The notes under the pieces were generated by a model, which was not told where the DNA came from, searched no databases, and saw only the letters and a program-made list of their open reading frames with translations. The position numbers and the translations under genes are program-made. A stretch of DNA of 64,000 nt from Poindextera sp036272595 (GTDB lineage: Bacteria > Pseudomonadota > Alphaproteobacteria > Caulobacterales > Caulobacteraceae): contig DATAYM010000017.1 of the NCBI GenBank assembly GCA_036272595.1, positions 1 to 64,000 on the forward strand. The letters run 5' to 3'. Positions 55,042-63,821 of the stretch are shown here, piece by piece (within the stretch, counting starts at the first letter, position 1; each line of letters starts with the position of its first letter).

Positions 55042-55928
55042 CTACACCGCGCCGACTATCAGATCGAACATCCCGTTCACCATCGCGCGGTGGTTCGCGG
55101 AAAGTGAACTCGTCCAGATAGCGCTGCATGTGCTTGGCTGAGACGTGGATGTGGGTCGACTTGATCGGCCGCTTGAACAGGCCCCAGAAGCTTTCGATGT
55201 TCGCGACGTGGTGCTTGATCCCCGGTCTCGGGATCGACGCGCACCCATTCCTTGGCGTGGTGATTGACGCTGCCATGGGTGTAGTCGGCGCCGCTCAGTA
55301 AGCGATAGCCGTGGTGCTCGTCGGTCGAGGAGCGGGGCTGGACGTTTCCAGCACGATCCGGCGCAGCGTCTTCGTGGTCGTGTCCGGGGCCACTTCGGCG
55401 CGCACGATCCCGTCACGCTCTTTCAGGCCGACGATGATCGTCTTGTTGTCGCGCGGCTTGCCTTCGGTGCGCGGCATCCGGCCGCCTTGGAAATGCTCGT
55501 CAGTCTCGACGTGGCCTTTCAGGGCGACGAACTCGTCAACGTTGGCGATCAGCTTCCTGATCTGCATGCCGATCCGATAGGCGCACTTGTAGGTGACGCC
55601 GAGCTGACGTTGCAGCTCCCTCCCGCTCACGCCATGGCGGGTCGTGACGAACAGATAGATCGCATAGAACCAGACCATCAGCGGCGTGCGGCTGTCCTCA
55701 AAGACCGTCCCGACGCAGGGATACAGGTTGTCGCCACAGTGCGCGCAGGCATAGGCGCGGCGTTGGCGAGGCGATGGAACGTGGCATCGACCACGCCGCA
55801 CTTGCGGCAGGTGTGACGCAGGCCGTGGCGAACCGACATGATGAGTTCCAGGCAGGCCTCATCGGTCGGGAAGCGCTTGGGCTGGCGGAGAAGGGCTGGA
55901 CGTTACTGGCTCTGGCCACTTGGGTCAT
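55042..55928 (-). pseudogene. Decayed IS1595-family transposase
   Basis: Starts MTQVARASNVQPFSA at 55928. A zinc-ribbon (RHTCRKCG, CAHCG) and the transposase core (FEDSRTPLMVWFYAIYLFVT, VETDEHFQGGRMP) are visible, then SFWGLFKRPIKSTHIHVS and RAMVNGMFDLIVGAV at the end. The pieces lie in different frames, with at least three frameshifts (near 55890, 55780 and 55290-55150). The element is therefore inactive. Clear terminal inverted repeats were not found. Confidence 0.8.
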
Positions 55929-55996
55929 GGCTTGCTCCAACAAGCCAAACACTAGGTCAGGGCCGTACCTGTGGGGGATAATCCTTGTGTGCATGG

Positions 55997-56036
55997 ATCC
56001 CCCGCATTCCGCCGCTTCGCGGCTCCAGCGGGGGAT
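55997..56036 (-). terminator. Hairpin downstream of rpsD, possible terminator
   Basis: ATCCCCCGC (55997-56005) pairs with GCGGGGGAT (56028-56036), with an inner stem GCCGC-TTC-GCGGC (56011-56023). No T-tract follows on the rpsD strand, so it may instead be a REP-like repeat. Confidence 0.45.
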
Positions 56037-56063
56037 GACGGTTGAGAGCTCGGTCCGCCTCTC

Positions 56064-56681
56064 TTACGACGCGTAGAACTCGACGATCAGGTTCGGTTCC
56101 ATCTTCACCGGATAGGGCACTTCGGCCAGTTCCGGGATGCGGATGTACTTGGCCGACAGACCCTTGCCGTCGACTTCCAGATAGTCGGGCACGTCGCGCT
56201 CCGACGACTGGATGGCTTCCAGCACCAGGGCCATGTTGCGCGAGCGTTCGCGCACCGAGACCACGTCGTTCGGCTTCACCCGATAGGAGGCGATGTTCAC
56301 CCGCTTGCCGTTCACCAGCACGTGGCCGTGATTGACGAACTGGCGGGCGGCGAACACGGTCGGCACGAACTTGGCGCGATAGACCACCGCGTCCAGCCGG
56401 CTTTCCAAGAGGCCGATCAGGGTCTCGGCGGTGTTGCCGCGCTTCTTGGCCGCGGCCGCATAGGTGCCGGCGAACTGCTTTTCGGTCAGGTTGCCGTAAT
56501 AGCCCTTCAGCTTCTGCTTGGCGCGCAGCTGCAGGCCGAAGTCGGAAATCTTCTGGCGGCGGCGCTGGCCGTGCTGGCCGGGACCGTAGGACCGCTGGTT
56601 GACCGGGGATTTCGGGCGACCCCAGATGTTTTCGCCCATCCGGCGGTCGATCTTGTACTTCGCCGATTGGCGCTTGGACAT
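56064..56681 (-). CDS. rpsD: 30S ribosomal protein S4
   Basis: 205 aa. SKRQSAKYKIDRRMGENIWGR and KSPVNQRSYGPGQHGQRR are the alphaproteobacterial S4 start, and LESRLDAVVYRAKFVPTVFAARQFVNHGHVLVNGKRV is the S4 RNA-binding domain. Organises 16S rRNA at the 5' domain and supports decoding accuracy. It stands alone here with no other ribosomal gene beside it, as in related genomes. Confidence 0.98.
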   Translation of the reverse strand: MSKRQSAKYKIDRRMGENIWGRPKSPVNQRSYGPGQHGQRRRQKISDFGLQLRAKQKLKGYYGNLTEKQFAGTYAAAAKKRGNTAETLIGLLESRLDAVVYRAKFVPTVFAARQFVNHGHVLVNGKRVNIASYRVKPNDVVSVRERSRNMALVLEAIQSSERDVPDYLEVDGKGLSAKYIRIPELAEVPYPVKMEPNLIVEFYAS

Positions 56682-56881
56682 GCTTCGTCACTTTCTAGTT
56701 CGATGCGGTCCGGCCCCTCCTCGATGGAGCGGCGATCTCAACGGCGGCGCGCGCGTCACCCGTCATGCATTCCGCGCCATCGGGCAGGCCCGGCGGCGGG
56801 AAAGGCGGGTGTATGATCACCAACAGGCTGAAAGTCAATCTTGGCCGGGCCGCGCAAGCGAGCCGCCCGCCAGGACCCGCC

Positions 56882-57502
56882 TTACCGGTAGTGCGTCCGG
56901 TACCAGTAGCGGTGGTAGGGATAGGGCCGGTAGATCCAGCGGCCGCCGTACCAGATCCAGGGGTCGTACCAGCCGGGCGCGGCGTAGACCACCGGCCCGT
57001 AGATCGGCCCCGGATAGAAGACCGGGGCGCCGGGCCTGAGGCCATAGCCGGGCGGACAGTTGGGGTTGCTGTTGGCGCTGGCGTTGCCGATCGCGCCGCC
57101 GGCCGTGGCGCCGACGACGCCGCCGGCAAGCGCGCCGGCGCCGCCGTTGTAGCGGCCGCCGATCCCGGCCCCGAGCGCCGCTCCGAGCAGGCCGCCGATC
57201 ACCACGCCGGCGGCGGTGCTGTTGGCGTGCTGGGCGACACAGTTGCGCGCCGCCCACTGTTCGGCGGCGTAGCTGTACTGCTCGTCCTGCGCCCGCGCCT
57301 GGTCGGAAGTCTCCGCCGGCTCGTCGCCGGGCTGGTAGCCGGGCGGCGGCGGCACGTTGTACTGGCCCTGGTCGTACTGGCCCTGATCCGGCGGCGGCGT
57401 TCCGTTGGGAGAGGCCGGGGGCTGGGCGCCGGCGGACTGGGCGGCCGAGATCGCCATCGCCGCGGCGCCCAGGATGAGGACTGTGGTTCGAAGACGCGCC
57501 AT
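56882..57502 (-). CDS. Secreted glycine-zipper protein
   Basis: 206 aa. A signal peptide (MARLRTTVLILGAAAMAIS) is followed by a QGQYDQGQY and proline-rich part. Next comes a glycine-zipper block (GVVIGGLLGAALGAGIGG, then GALAGGVVGATAGGAIGNA) as in outer-membrane-associated 17-kDa-like proteins, and a Trp/Tyr-rich tail (YDPWIWYGGRWIYRPYPYH). Function unknown; it may insert into the cell envelope. Confidence 0.75.
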   Translation of the reverse strand: MARLRTTVLILGAAAMAISAAQSAGAQPPASPNGTPPPDQGQYDQGQYNVPPPPGYQPGDEPAETSDQARAQDEQYSYAAEQWAARNCVAQHANSTAAGVVIGGLLGAALGAGIGGRYNGGAGALAGGVVGATAGGAIGNASANSNPNCPPGYGLRPGAPVFYPGPIYGPVVYAAPGWYDPWIWYGGRWIYRPYPYHRYWYRTHYR

Positions 57503-57607
57503 GGGGCTGCCTCCAGATCGAGGGTATTGACCGCTCAACGAAGCGGCAAGGTCGCGGTTCCCGCGACCCCGCTATTCGTCATGGCTGACGTGGTCGGGAG
57601 GACGGCG

Positions 57608-58735
57608 CTAACGCTGCGCGATCAGCTTCACCTTCACCGTGGTCGACAGGCCGGGGCGCAGGCGGGCGAGGCCGGCCTGGCCGGGATCGAAGCGGATGCG
57701 CACCGGCACGCGCTGGACGATCTTGGTGAAGTTGCCGGTCCCCGGTTCGAACGGCAGCAGCGAGAACTGCGAGCCCGACCCCGGCGCGAAGCTTTCCACT
57801 TCGCCCTTCAGGGTCGCCCCCGGCAGGGCGTCGACCTGGATGAAGGCCGGCTGGCCGACGCTCATGCGCGAGACCTGGGTCTCCTTGAAGTTGGCGACGA
57901 CATAGAGCGCATCCAGCGGCACGATGGTCATCAGCCTGGCGCCCGGCTGCACATAGTCGCCCGGCTCGACCTGGCGATCGCCGACCACCCCGTCGATGGG
58001 CGCGCGCACCAGCGTGTGGGACTGGTCCTGGCGGGCGAGGTCGAGCGCCGCCTGGGCGCGGGCGACAGCGGCGAGCGCCTGGGCGAGGCCGGCCTCCAGC
58101 GTCGCGCGCCTGGCCAGGGTGACCGAGGCCTGGTTGCGGCTGACGTCCAGCTCGGCGCGGCTGTGCTCGGCGTCCGACTGGGCGGTGATGGCCGCGGCGC
58201 GGTACTGGTCGGCGTCGCGCCGGGCCACCGCGCCGGAGGCGACCAGGTCGTCATAGCGCTTGCGGTCGGCCTGGGCGCGGTCGCTCTGGGCGTCGGCCGA
58301 GCGGATCTGGGTCTGGGCGGCGCGGACGCTGGACGCCGCCAAGGCCTCCTCCGCGCCTTGCGAGACCAGGGCGGCGCGGGCGGCGTCGACGGCCGCCTCG
58401 GCGTTCTGCAGGTCGGCCGCGGCCGAGGCGACGCGGGCGTCGAACTCCTCCGGATCGATCTGCACCAGCGGATCGCCGCGATGGACCCGCTGGTCGTGCT
58501 CGACCAGCACGGCGGCGATCAGGCCGCGCACCTTGGGGGCCACGGTCGAGCTGTCGGCCTGGATATAGGCCGCGTCGGTGGAGACCGCGCCCTTGGGCCA
58601 GGCGATGAAGGCCGCGCCGGCGACCGCGACGGCGACGGCCGCGGCCACCACCACCGCCGTCCGCCGCGAAAACGGCGCCCGCGCGCGCGGCGGCGGGGCC
58701 GGCGCCACCACCTCGTGGAGGGTGGCGGTGCTCAT
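57608..58735 (-). CDS. HlyD/EmrA-type membrane fusion protein (efflux adaptor)
   Basis: 375 aa. One N-terminal helix (AVVVAAAVAVAVAGAAFIAW), then a biotinyl-lipoyl-like domain (AYIQADSSTVAPKVRGLIAAV), a long alanine-rich coiled hairpin, and the second half PIDGVVGDRQVEPGDYVQPGARL. It bridges an inner-membrane permease and an outer-membrane channel, both of which are encoded divergently at 59835 and 61485. Its ATG overlaps the thioesterase stop (ATGA). Confidence 0.92.
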   Translation of the reverse strand: MSTATLHEVVAPAPPPRARAPFSRRTAVVVAAAVAVAVAGAAFIAWPKGAVSTDAAYIQADSSTVAPKVRGLIAAVLVEHDQRVHRGDPLVQIDPEEFDARVASAAADLQNAEAAVDAARAALVSQGAEEALAASSVRAAQTQIRSADAQSDRAQADRKRYDDLVASGAVARRDADQYRAAAITAQSDAEHSRAELDVSRNQASVTLARRATLEAGLAQALAAVARAQAALDLARQDQSHTLVRAPIDGVVGDRQVEPGDYVQPGARLMTIVPLDALYVVANFKETQVSRMSVGQPAFIQVDALPGATLKGEVESFAPGSGSQFSLLPFEPGTGNFTKIVQRVPVRIRFDPGQAGLARLRPGLSTTVKVKLIAQR

Positions 58736-59178
58736 CGCTCGAACACCAGCAGGGTCGAGGTGGCCGAGGCCAGCAGGCGGCCCTCGGCGTCGGTCAGGCT
58801 CGCCTCGGCGAAGGCGGCGCGGCGGCCGATGCTGACCACCCGGCCCTCGGCCCGCACCTTGCCGGTCCTGGCGGTGATCGCCTTGTGATAGGCGACCTTC
58901 AGCTCCAGGGTGGTGTAGGCCTGCGAGCCGCTGAGCTTCGACTGCACCGCGCAGCCGCAGGCGGAATCCAGCAGGGTCGCGGCATAGCCGCCGTGCACCG
59001 TGCCAATGGGGTTGTAGGCGTGAAGGCCGGGAACGCCTTCGAACACCGCCCGGCCCTCCTCCACCTCGACGAAGTTGAGATCCAGCGTCTCGACGATGCC
59101 GGGGCGCCGGTCCGACGCCATCAGGGCCCGGAGCTGCTCGAGGCCGGTGGGCGCGACAGTCTCTTCGGCGAGGCTCAT
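58732..59178 (-). CDS. PaaI-type hotdog thioesterase
   Basis: 148 aa. HAYNPIGTVHGGYAATLLDSACG is the hotdog core with the HGG-type active-site region, and RTGKVRAEGRVVSIGRRAAFAEASL the second half. PaaI-like enzymes release CoA from aromatic or acyl-CoA esters. Coupled by 4-base overlaps to TetR upstream and to the efflux adaptor downstream, an unusual partner for an exporter. Confidence 0.88.
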   Translation of the reverse strand: MSLAEETVAPTGLEQLRALMASDRRPGIVETLDLNFVEVEEGRAVFEGVPGLHAYNPIGTVHGGYAATLLDSACGCAVQSKLSGSQAYTTLELKVAYHKAITARTGKVRAEGRVVSIGRRAAFAEASLTDAEGRLLASATSTLLVFER

Positions 59179-59768
59179 TGCCGCGGCTCCAGTCCAAATC
59201 GCTGTTTCAGGGAGGTTTTCGAGCGGGCCAGGACGGCGTCCGACCGCTCGCGATCCGGCTCGGCGCGGGCCAGGGACAGCGCCCCGACCAGCTCGGCCAG
59301 CATGGAGCTGGCCTCGGTCCTGGCGTCCTCGTGGCCCAGTTCGGCCAACAGGGCGCCCAGCCGGGTCCGCAGACCGGCGACGCCCAAGGCGAACCGCGCC
59401 CTGGCCGGCTCGCTCAGCCGCGGCAGGTCGGCGGCCATGAACGGCATGGGACAGCCGCTGGTGCGGGCGTCGCGATGCTCGCCCGACAGGTAGAAGTCGA
59501 TATAGGCCGCCAGTCCCTCGGCCGGCGGCCGGCCGCTGGTCGCCAAGGCCAGCCGCTCGCCGCCCTCCTCGAACATCTGGCCGATGGCGGCGACCACCAG
59601 GTCGTCCCTTGAGGCGAAGTGGGCATAGAAGCCGCCATGGGTCAGGCCGGCCTTGGCCATGACCCCGGCGACGGCGATCTGGTGCGGACCCTCCGCGCGC
59701 ATGGCCTTGGCGGCCTCGCGCAGCACCCGCTCGCGGGTCCTCTGCTTGTGTTCGGCGTCGTAGCGCAT
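59175..59768 (-). CDS. TetR/AcrR family regulator of the efflux locus
   Basis: 197 aa from ATG 59768 with GAAGGG upstream. Helix-turn-helix QIAVAGVMAKAGLTHGGFYAHFASRDDLV. It is divergent from the DHA2 permease gene across a palindrome (59788-59819), so it probably represses both directions until an exported compound binds. First gene of the TetR-thioesterase-adaptor operon. Confidence 0.9.
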   Translation of the reverse strand: MRYDAEHKQRTRERVLREAAKAMRAEGPHQIAVAGVMAKAGLTHGGFYAHFASRDDLVVAAIGQMFEEGGERLALATSGRPPAEGLAAYIDFYLSGEHRDARTSGCPMPFMAADLPRLSEPARARFALGVAGLRTRLGALLAELGHEDARTEASSMLAELVGALSLARAEPDRERSDAVLARSKTSLKQRFGLEPRQ

Positions 59769-59787
59769 GGGCTTGCACCCTTCGTTG

Positions 59788-59819
59788 ATATGACGCATAT
59801 AATATTACGATCGTCATAT
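59788..59819. promoter_or_regulatory. TetR operator in the efflux divergent promoter
   Basis: ATATGACG (59788-59795) and CGTCATAT (59812-59819) are perfect inverted arms around an AT-rich centre (CATATAATATTACGAT). Located between the TetR gene and the DHA2 permease, 15 bases before the ATG at 59835. Confidence 0.65.
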
Positions 59820-59834
59820 AAGCAAGAGGGCGAG

Positions 59835-61466
59835 ATGAAGGACGTGGCGGATCTCACGCCGGCCTCGCCCCAAGGGACACCTCAAGGGGCGCCCGAGCCG
59901 GCGATCGACCCGTCATCGTTCGGCAATGGCCGCAAGTACGCGATCTTCGCGGTGATGGCGTTTGGCCAGTTCATGGCCCTGATCGACATCCAGATCGTCG
60001 CCGCCTCGCTGAACAACGTCCAGGCGGGCCTGTCCGCCGGCCCGGACGAGATCAGCTGGGTGCAGACCGGCTATCTGATGGCCGAGCTGGTGATGATCCC
60101 CTTCTCGGCCTTCCTGGCCCAGGCCCTGTCGACCCGCTGGCTGTTCGTCCTTTCCGCCGGCCTGTTCACCCTCGCCAGCGCCCTTTGCGGCATGGCCTGG
60201 GACATCCAGTCGATGGTGGTCTTCCGCATCGTCCAGGGCTTCGTCGGCGGCGCCATGGTGCCGCTGGTCTTCTCCACCGGCTTTTCGCTGTTCTCCGGGC
60301 CGCAGCGGGCGATGATCCCGGCGATTCTCGGCATGGTCTCGGTGCTGGCGCCGACGCTCGGACCCACCGTCGGCGGCTGGCTGACCGACGCCATCGGCTG
60401 GCGCTCGATCTTCTACATCAACATCCTCCCCGGCATCGCGGTCACGCTGCTGGCCGCCTGGCTGATCCGGGTCGACCGGCCGAACCTCGCCATGCTGAAG
60501 AAGATCGACTACGCCCACCTGGCCTCGATGGCGGTCTTCCTGGGCGGGCTCGAATACGTGCTCGAGGAAGGCCCGCGCCACGATTGGTTCGGCGATCCGG
60601 CCATCCTGACCGCGGCCTGGCTGTCCCTGGTCGGTTTCGCCCTCTTCATCGAGCGCTCGTTCAATTCCGGCGGCCCGATCGTGCGGCTGACGCCGTTCCG
60701 CAACCCGACCTTCGCCTTCGCCTGCGTCTTCAACCTGGTGATCGGCTTCGGCCTCTATTCGGCTACCTACCTGATCCCGGTCTTCCTCGCCCGGGTGCGC
60801 GGCTATGACAGCCTGCAGATCGGCACGACGGTCGTCGTCACCGGCATCGCCCAGGTCGCCTCGGTGGTCATCGCCGCGCGGCTGTCGCAGACGGTCGATC
60901 CGCGCAAGACCATCACTGTCGGCCTTGTCCTGTTCGCCGCCAGCCTTTGGCTGAGCTCGAGGGTGACGGTCGACTGGGGGTTCGCCGCCCTGCTGGCGCC
61001 CCAGGCCCTGCGTGGCTTCGCCATCATGCTGTGCATCGTGCCCAGCGTGAACATGGCGCTGTCCGGCTTCGCCATGACCGAGCTGCGCTACGCCTCCGGC
61101 CTGTTCAACCTGATGCGCAACCTCGGCGGGGCGGTCGGCATCGCGGTGGTCAACACCTGGCTGGCCGACCAGACCCGCATCCATGTGGCGCGCATGGGCG
61201 AGAGCCTCGGCGAGGCCGGCCGCGGCGCCCCGGCCTTCGTCGGCGCGGTGGCGAGCCGCATCGGCCAGTCCACCAGCGATCCGGTCCAGGCCCTGCTGAT
61301 GGCGCGCGGCGAACTGGCCGGGCTGGTCGGCCGCTACGCCCTCACCTCCGCCTTCGAGGAGGTGTTCCGCCTGATGGCCTGGCTGTTCCTGGCCGCCCTG
61401 GTGATGGTCCCGTTCTGCCGCCCGGTCCGGGCCGCCGCAGCCGCGCCGCCCGCCGAAGCCCATTGA
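59835..61466 (+). CDS. DHA2 (EmrB-type) drug exporter, MFS
   Basis: 543 aa, 14 predicted helices. FMALIDIQIVAASLNNVQAGL and WVQTGYLMAELVMIPFSAFL mark the DHA2 family, and GPTVGGWLTDAIGWRSIFYINI is the conserved motif C region. Pairs with the HlyD-type adaptor and the outer-membrane channel. The ATG at 59835 is chosen just after the operator. Confidence 0.93.
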   Translation: MKDVADLTPASPQGTPQGAPEPAIDPSSFGNGRKYAIFAVMAFGQFMALIDIQIVAASLNNVQAGLSAGPDEISWVQTGYLMAELVMIPFSAFLAQALSTRWLFVLSAGLFTLASALCGMAWDIQSMVVFRIVQGFVGGAMVPLVFSTGFSLFSGPQRAMIPAILGMVSVLAPTLGPTVGGWLTDAIGWRSIFYINILPGIAVTLLAAWLIRVDRPNLAMLKKIDYAHLASMAVFLGGLEYVLEEGPRHDWFGDPAILTAAWLSLVGFALFIERSFNSGGPIVRLTPFRNPTFAFACVFNLVIGFGLYSATYLIPVFLARVRGYDSLQIGTTVVVTGIAQVASVVIAARLSQTVDPRKTITVGLVLFAASLWLSSRVTVDWGFAALLAPQALRGFAIMLCIVPSVNMALSGFAMTELRYASGLFNLMRNLGGAVGIAVVNTWLADQTRIHVARMGESLGEAGRGAPAFVGAVASRIGQSTSDPVQALLMARGELAGLVGRYALTSAFEEVFRLMAWLFLAALVMVPFCRPVRAAAAAPPAEAH

Positions 61467-61484
61467 CCCCAAGAGAAAGCGCCG

Positions 61485-62945
61485 ATGACCGCTCCCTTCC
61501 GCCAGGCCCTGATGGCCATGCTCGCCCTGGCCCCATTCGCCCTGTCCCCATTCGCCCTGTCCCTGGCCGCCTGCGCGGTCGGGCCGGACTACCGCAAGCC
61601 CGATCTCGCCCTGACCCCGGCCTATGTGACGCCGGTCCCGGCCGCGCCTGGCGCCAAAACCGCCTCGCTGGACGTCTGGTGGGAAGGCTTCGGCGATCCG
61701 GAACTGGTCAGGGTGGTCGAGCGGGCCACGGCCGGCAACCTCGACATCGCCCAGGCCGGCGCCCGGGTGCGCCAGTCGCGCGCGGCGGCCAAGGCGGCCG
61801 GCGCGGCCCTGCTGCCGCAGGCTGCCGCCACCGGCTCCGTCGCCGACGTGCGGCAGTCCCTGCTCAGCCCGATCGGCGAGATCGGCAGCCATCTGCCGGG
61901 CTTCCAGCGGGACTATGACGAATATGGGCTTGGCCTCGGCGGCTCCTGGCGGATCGACGTCTCCGGCGGCCTGCGCCGCGCCCGCGACGCCGCCAGGGCC
62001 GACGCCGACGCCGCCGCTGATCAGGCCATCGCGGTGCGGCTGACCGTCGCCGCCGACGCCGCCGACGCCTACTTGCAGGTGCGCGCCTACCAGGCCCGCA
62101 TCGCCGTGGCGCGCCGCCAGGTGCAGGTGCAGGAGGACCTTGTGGCCCTGCTGGTCAAGCGCACCGCCGAGGGCGTCACCGCCGACCGCGAACTGCACGA
62201 AGCCCGGGCCGCGCTGGAAGGCGCGCGCGCCACCATTCCGCCGCTGCAGACCGGGCTCGAGGCACAGCTGAACCGGCTCGACGTCTTGATGGGCGCCCAG
62301 CCGGGAACCTGGCGCGCCGAACTGGCCGCGGAGGCCGCCCTGCCCTCGCCGCCCGGCCTGACCGCCGGCGACGGGCCCGCCGACCTGCTGCGCCGCCGCC
62401 CCGACGTGCTGGCGGCCGAGCAGCGCCTGATCGCCGCCAACGCCCGCATCGGCGCGGCCATCTCGGACTACTATCCCAAGGTGTCCATCTCCGGCCTGCT
62501 CGGCCTGGACAGCATCGACGCCACCCGGCTGTTCACCGGGGCGGCGGTGGCGCACCAGGTCGGCGCCGGGCTCAGCTGGCGGCTGTTCGACTTCGGCCGG
62601 GTGGACGCCGAGGTGGCCCAGGCGCGCGGCGCCGACGCCGAGGCCCTGGCCGCTTACCGGGCCACCGTGCTGCGGGCGACCGAGGAGGTGGAGGACTCGT
62701 TCTCCGGCATGATCCAGGACGAGGTCCAGGCCGACGCCCTGGCGCGGCAGATCGACCAGCTGACGACCGCCCGCCGCCAGGCCGAACAGGCCTATCAGGG
62801 CGGCGTCGACAGCCTGATCGAGGTGCGCGACGCCGACCGCGACCTGCTGGCCGCCTCCGACCAGCTGGTCCAGGCCAAGGCCGGCGCGGCGCGGGCGGCG
62901 GTGGCCTCGTTCCGCGCCCTGGGCGGCGGCTGGAAGCCGATATAA
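61485..62945 (+). CDS. Outer-membrane efflux channel (NodT/OprM family)
   Basis: 486 aa. A lipoprotein-like signal ends in SLAACAVGPDY. The mature part has the TolC-type repeated helix pattern (DIAQAGARVRQSRAAAKAAGA and AEQRLIAANARIGAAISDYYPKV). It completes the tripartite exporter with the DHA2 permease and the adaptor. The signal contains a perfect 15-base tandem duplication (61533-61562). Confidence 0.92.
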   Translation: MTAPFRQALMAMLALAPFALSPFALSLAACAVGPDYRKPDLALTPAYVTPVPAAPGAKTASLDVWWEGFGDPELVRVVERATAGNLDIAQAGARVRQSRAAAKAAGAALLPQAAATGSVADVRQSLLSPIGEIGSHLPGFQRDYDEYGLGLGGSWRIDVSGGLRRARDAARADADAAADQAIAVRLTVAADAADAYLQVRAYQARIAVARRQVQVQEDLVALLVKRTAEGVTADRELHEARAALEGARATIPPLQTGLEAQLNRLDVLMGAQPGTWRAELAAEAALPSPPGLTAGDGPADLLRRRPDVLAAEQRLIAANARIGAAISDYYPKVSISGLLGLDSIDATRLFTGAAVAHQVGAGLSWRLFDFGRVDAEVAQARGADAEALAAYRATVLRATEEVEDSFSGMIQDEVQADALARQIDQLTTARRQAEQAYQGGVDSLIEVRDADRDLLAASDQLVQAKAGAARAAVASFRALGGGWKPI

Positions 62946-62994
62946 GACGGCGCGGCCGGCGCGATCCTGATAGCGGCGGCGAAGGAGGCCGCCG

Positions 62995-63366
62995 GTGAAA
63001 CTCGGCATGATCGTGGTGCTGACGCCGGACCTCATCGAGGCGCGGCGCTTCTATGGCCACCTGCTCGGCCTGACGCTGGTCCGCGACAGCACGAGCCAGC
63101 TGATCTTCGACCTGGCCGGGACGGAGTTCCACGTCTTCGGCTGCACCGGCGCCGCGCCCGCCGGTTCTCGCCATGGCGCCACGGCGGCCACCGTCTGCGC
63201 CTTCGAGGTCGCTTCCGTCGAGGCCGAGATGAGCCGGCTGGGCGCGCTCGGCGTCGTCTTCCTGCACGGCAGGCCGGCGGAAAACGCCTTGAGCGGGATC
63301 CGCTACGCGGCCTTCGAGGCGCCCGGCGGCAATGTGCACGAGCTCGTCGAAAGGATCACCGCCTGA
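62995..63366 (+). CDS. VOC family protein (glyoxalase/bleomycin-resistance fold)
   Basis: 123 aa, GTG start with GAAGGAGG 6-7 bases upstream. A single vicinal-oxygen-chelate half: MIVVLTPDLIEARRFYGHLLGLTLVRDS, then FEAPGGNVHELVERI near the C-terminus with the usual metal-ligand region. Its stop overlaps the start of the next gene by one base. Confidence 0.85.
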   Translation: MKLGMIVVLTPDLIEARRFYGHLLGLTLVRDSTSQLIFDLAGTEFHVFGCTGAAPAGSRHGATAATVCAFEVASVEAEMSRLGALGVVFLHGRPAENALSGIRYAAFEAPGGNVHELVERITA

Positions 63367-63809
63367 TGCCGCTGCGGGTCGCCACCGCGGCCGACGTTCC
63401 GGCCATCGCCGCCCTGGTCCGCGCGGCCTACGCCAGGTGGGTTCCGCTGATCGGCCGCGAGCCCCTGCCCATGCAGGCCGACTATGACGCCGCGGTCCGC
63501 GAGCACGCCATCGACCTTTTGTACGACGACGGCGAACTGGTCGGTCTGATCGAGACCATCGCCCGCCCCGACCATCTGTTCATCGAAAACCTCGCGGTGC
63601 GCCCGCAAAGCCAGGGCCGCGGCTTTGGCCGCCATCTGCTGGCCCATGCCGAGGACAAGGCCCGCCATCTCGGCCGGGATGAACTTCGCCTGCTGACCAA
63701 CGCCGCTTTCGAGGCCAATATCCGGCTTTATGAAGCCACCGGCTACCGCATCGATCGCCGCGAGAACTTCATGGGCGGCGTCACCGTGCATATGAGCCTG
63801 CGAATCTGA
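63366..63809 (+). CDS. GNAT family acetyltransferase
   Basis: 147 aa. The acetyl-CoA loop NLAVRPQSQGRGFGRHLL and the C-terminal NIRLYEATGYRIDRRENFMG identify the GNAT fold. Coupled to the VOC gene upstream. Substrate unknown. Confidence 0.88.
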   Translation: MPLRVATAADVPAIAALVRAAYARWVPLIGREPLPMQADYDAAVREHAIDLLYDDGELVGLIETIARPDHLFIENLAVRPQSQGRGFGRHLLAHAEDKARHLGRDELRLLTNAAFEANIRLYEATGYRIDRRENFMGGVTVHMSLRI

Positions 63810-63821
63810 GGAAAACCGCCC

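Noticed and set aside
54985..55980. Terminal inverted repeats of the IS1595 element
   Set aside because: No convincing pair of ends or target duplication could be identified by eye.
57577..57600. Possible fourth copy of the CGTCATGGCCCG repeat
   Set aside because: Matches only the first bases; too degenerate to count.
59913..63035. 1040-codon open frame on the minus strand
   Set aside because: Antisense to the DHA2 permease and the outer-membrane channel, both strongly supported; composition is Gly/Arg/His-rich as in shadows.
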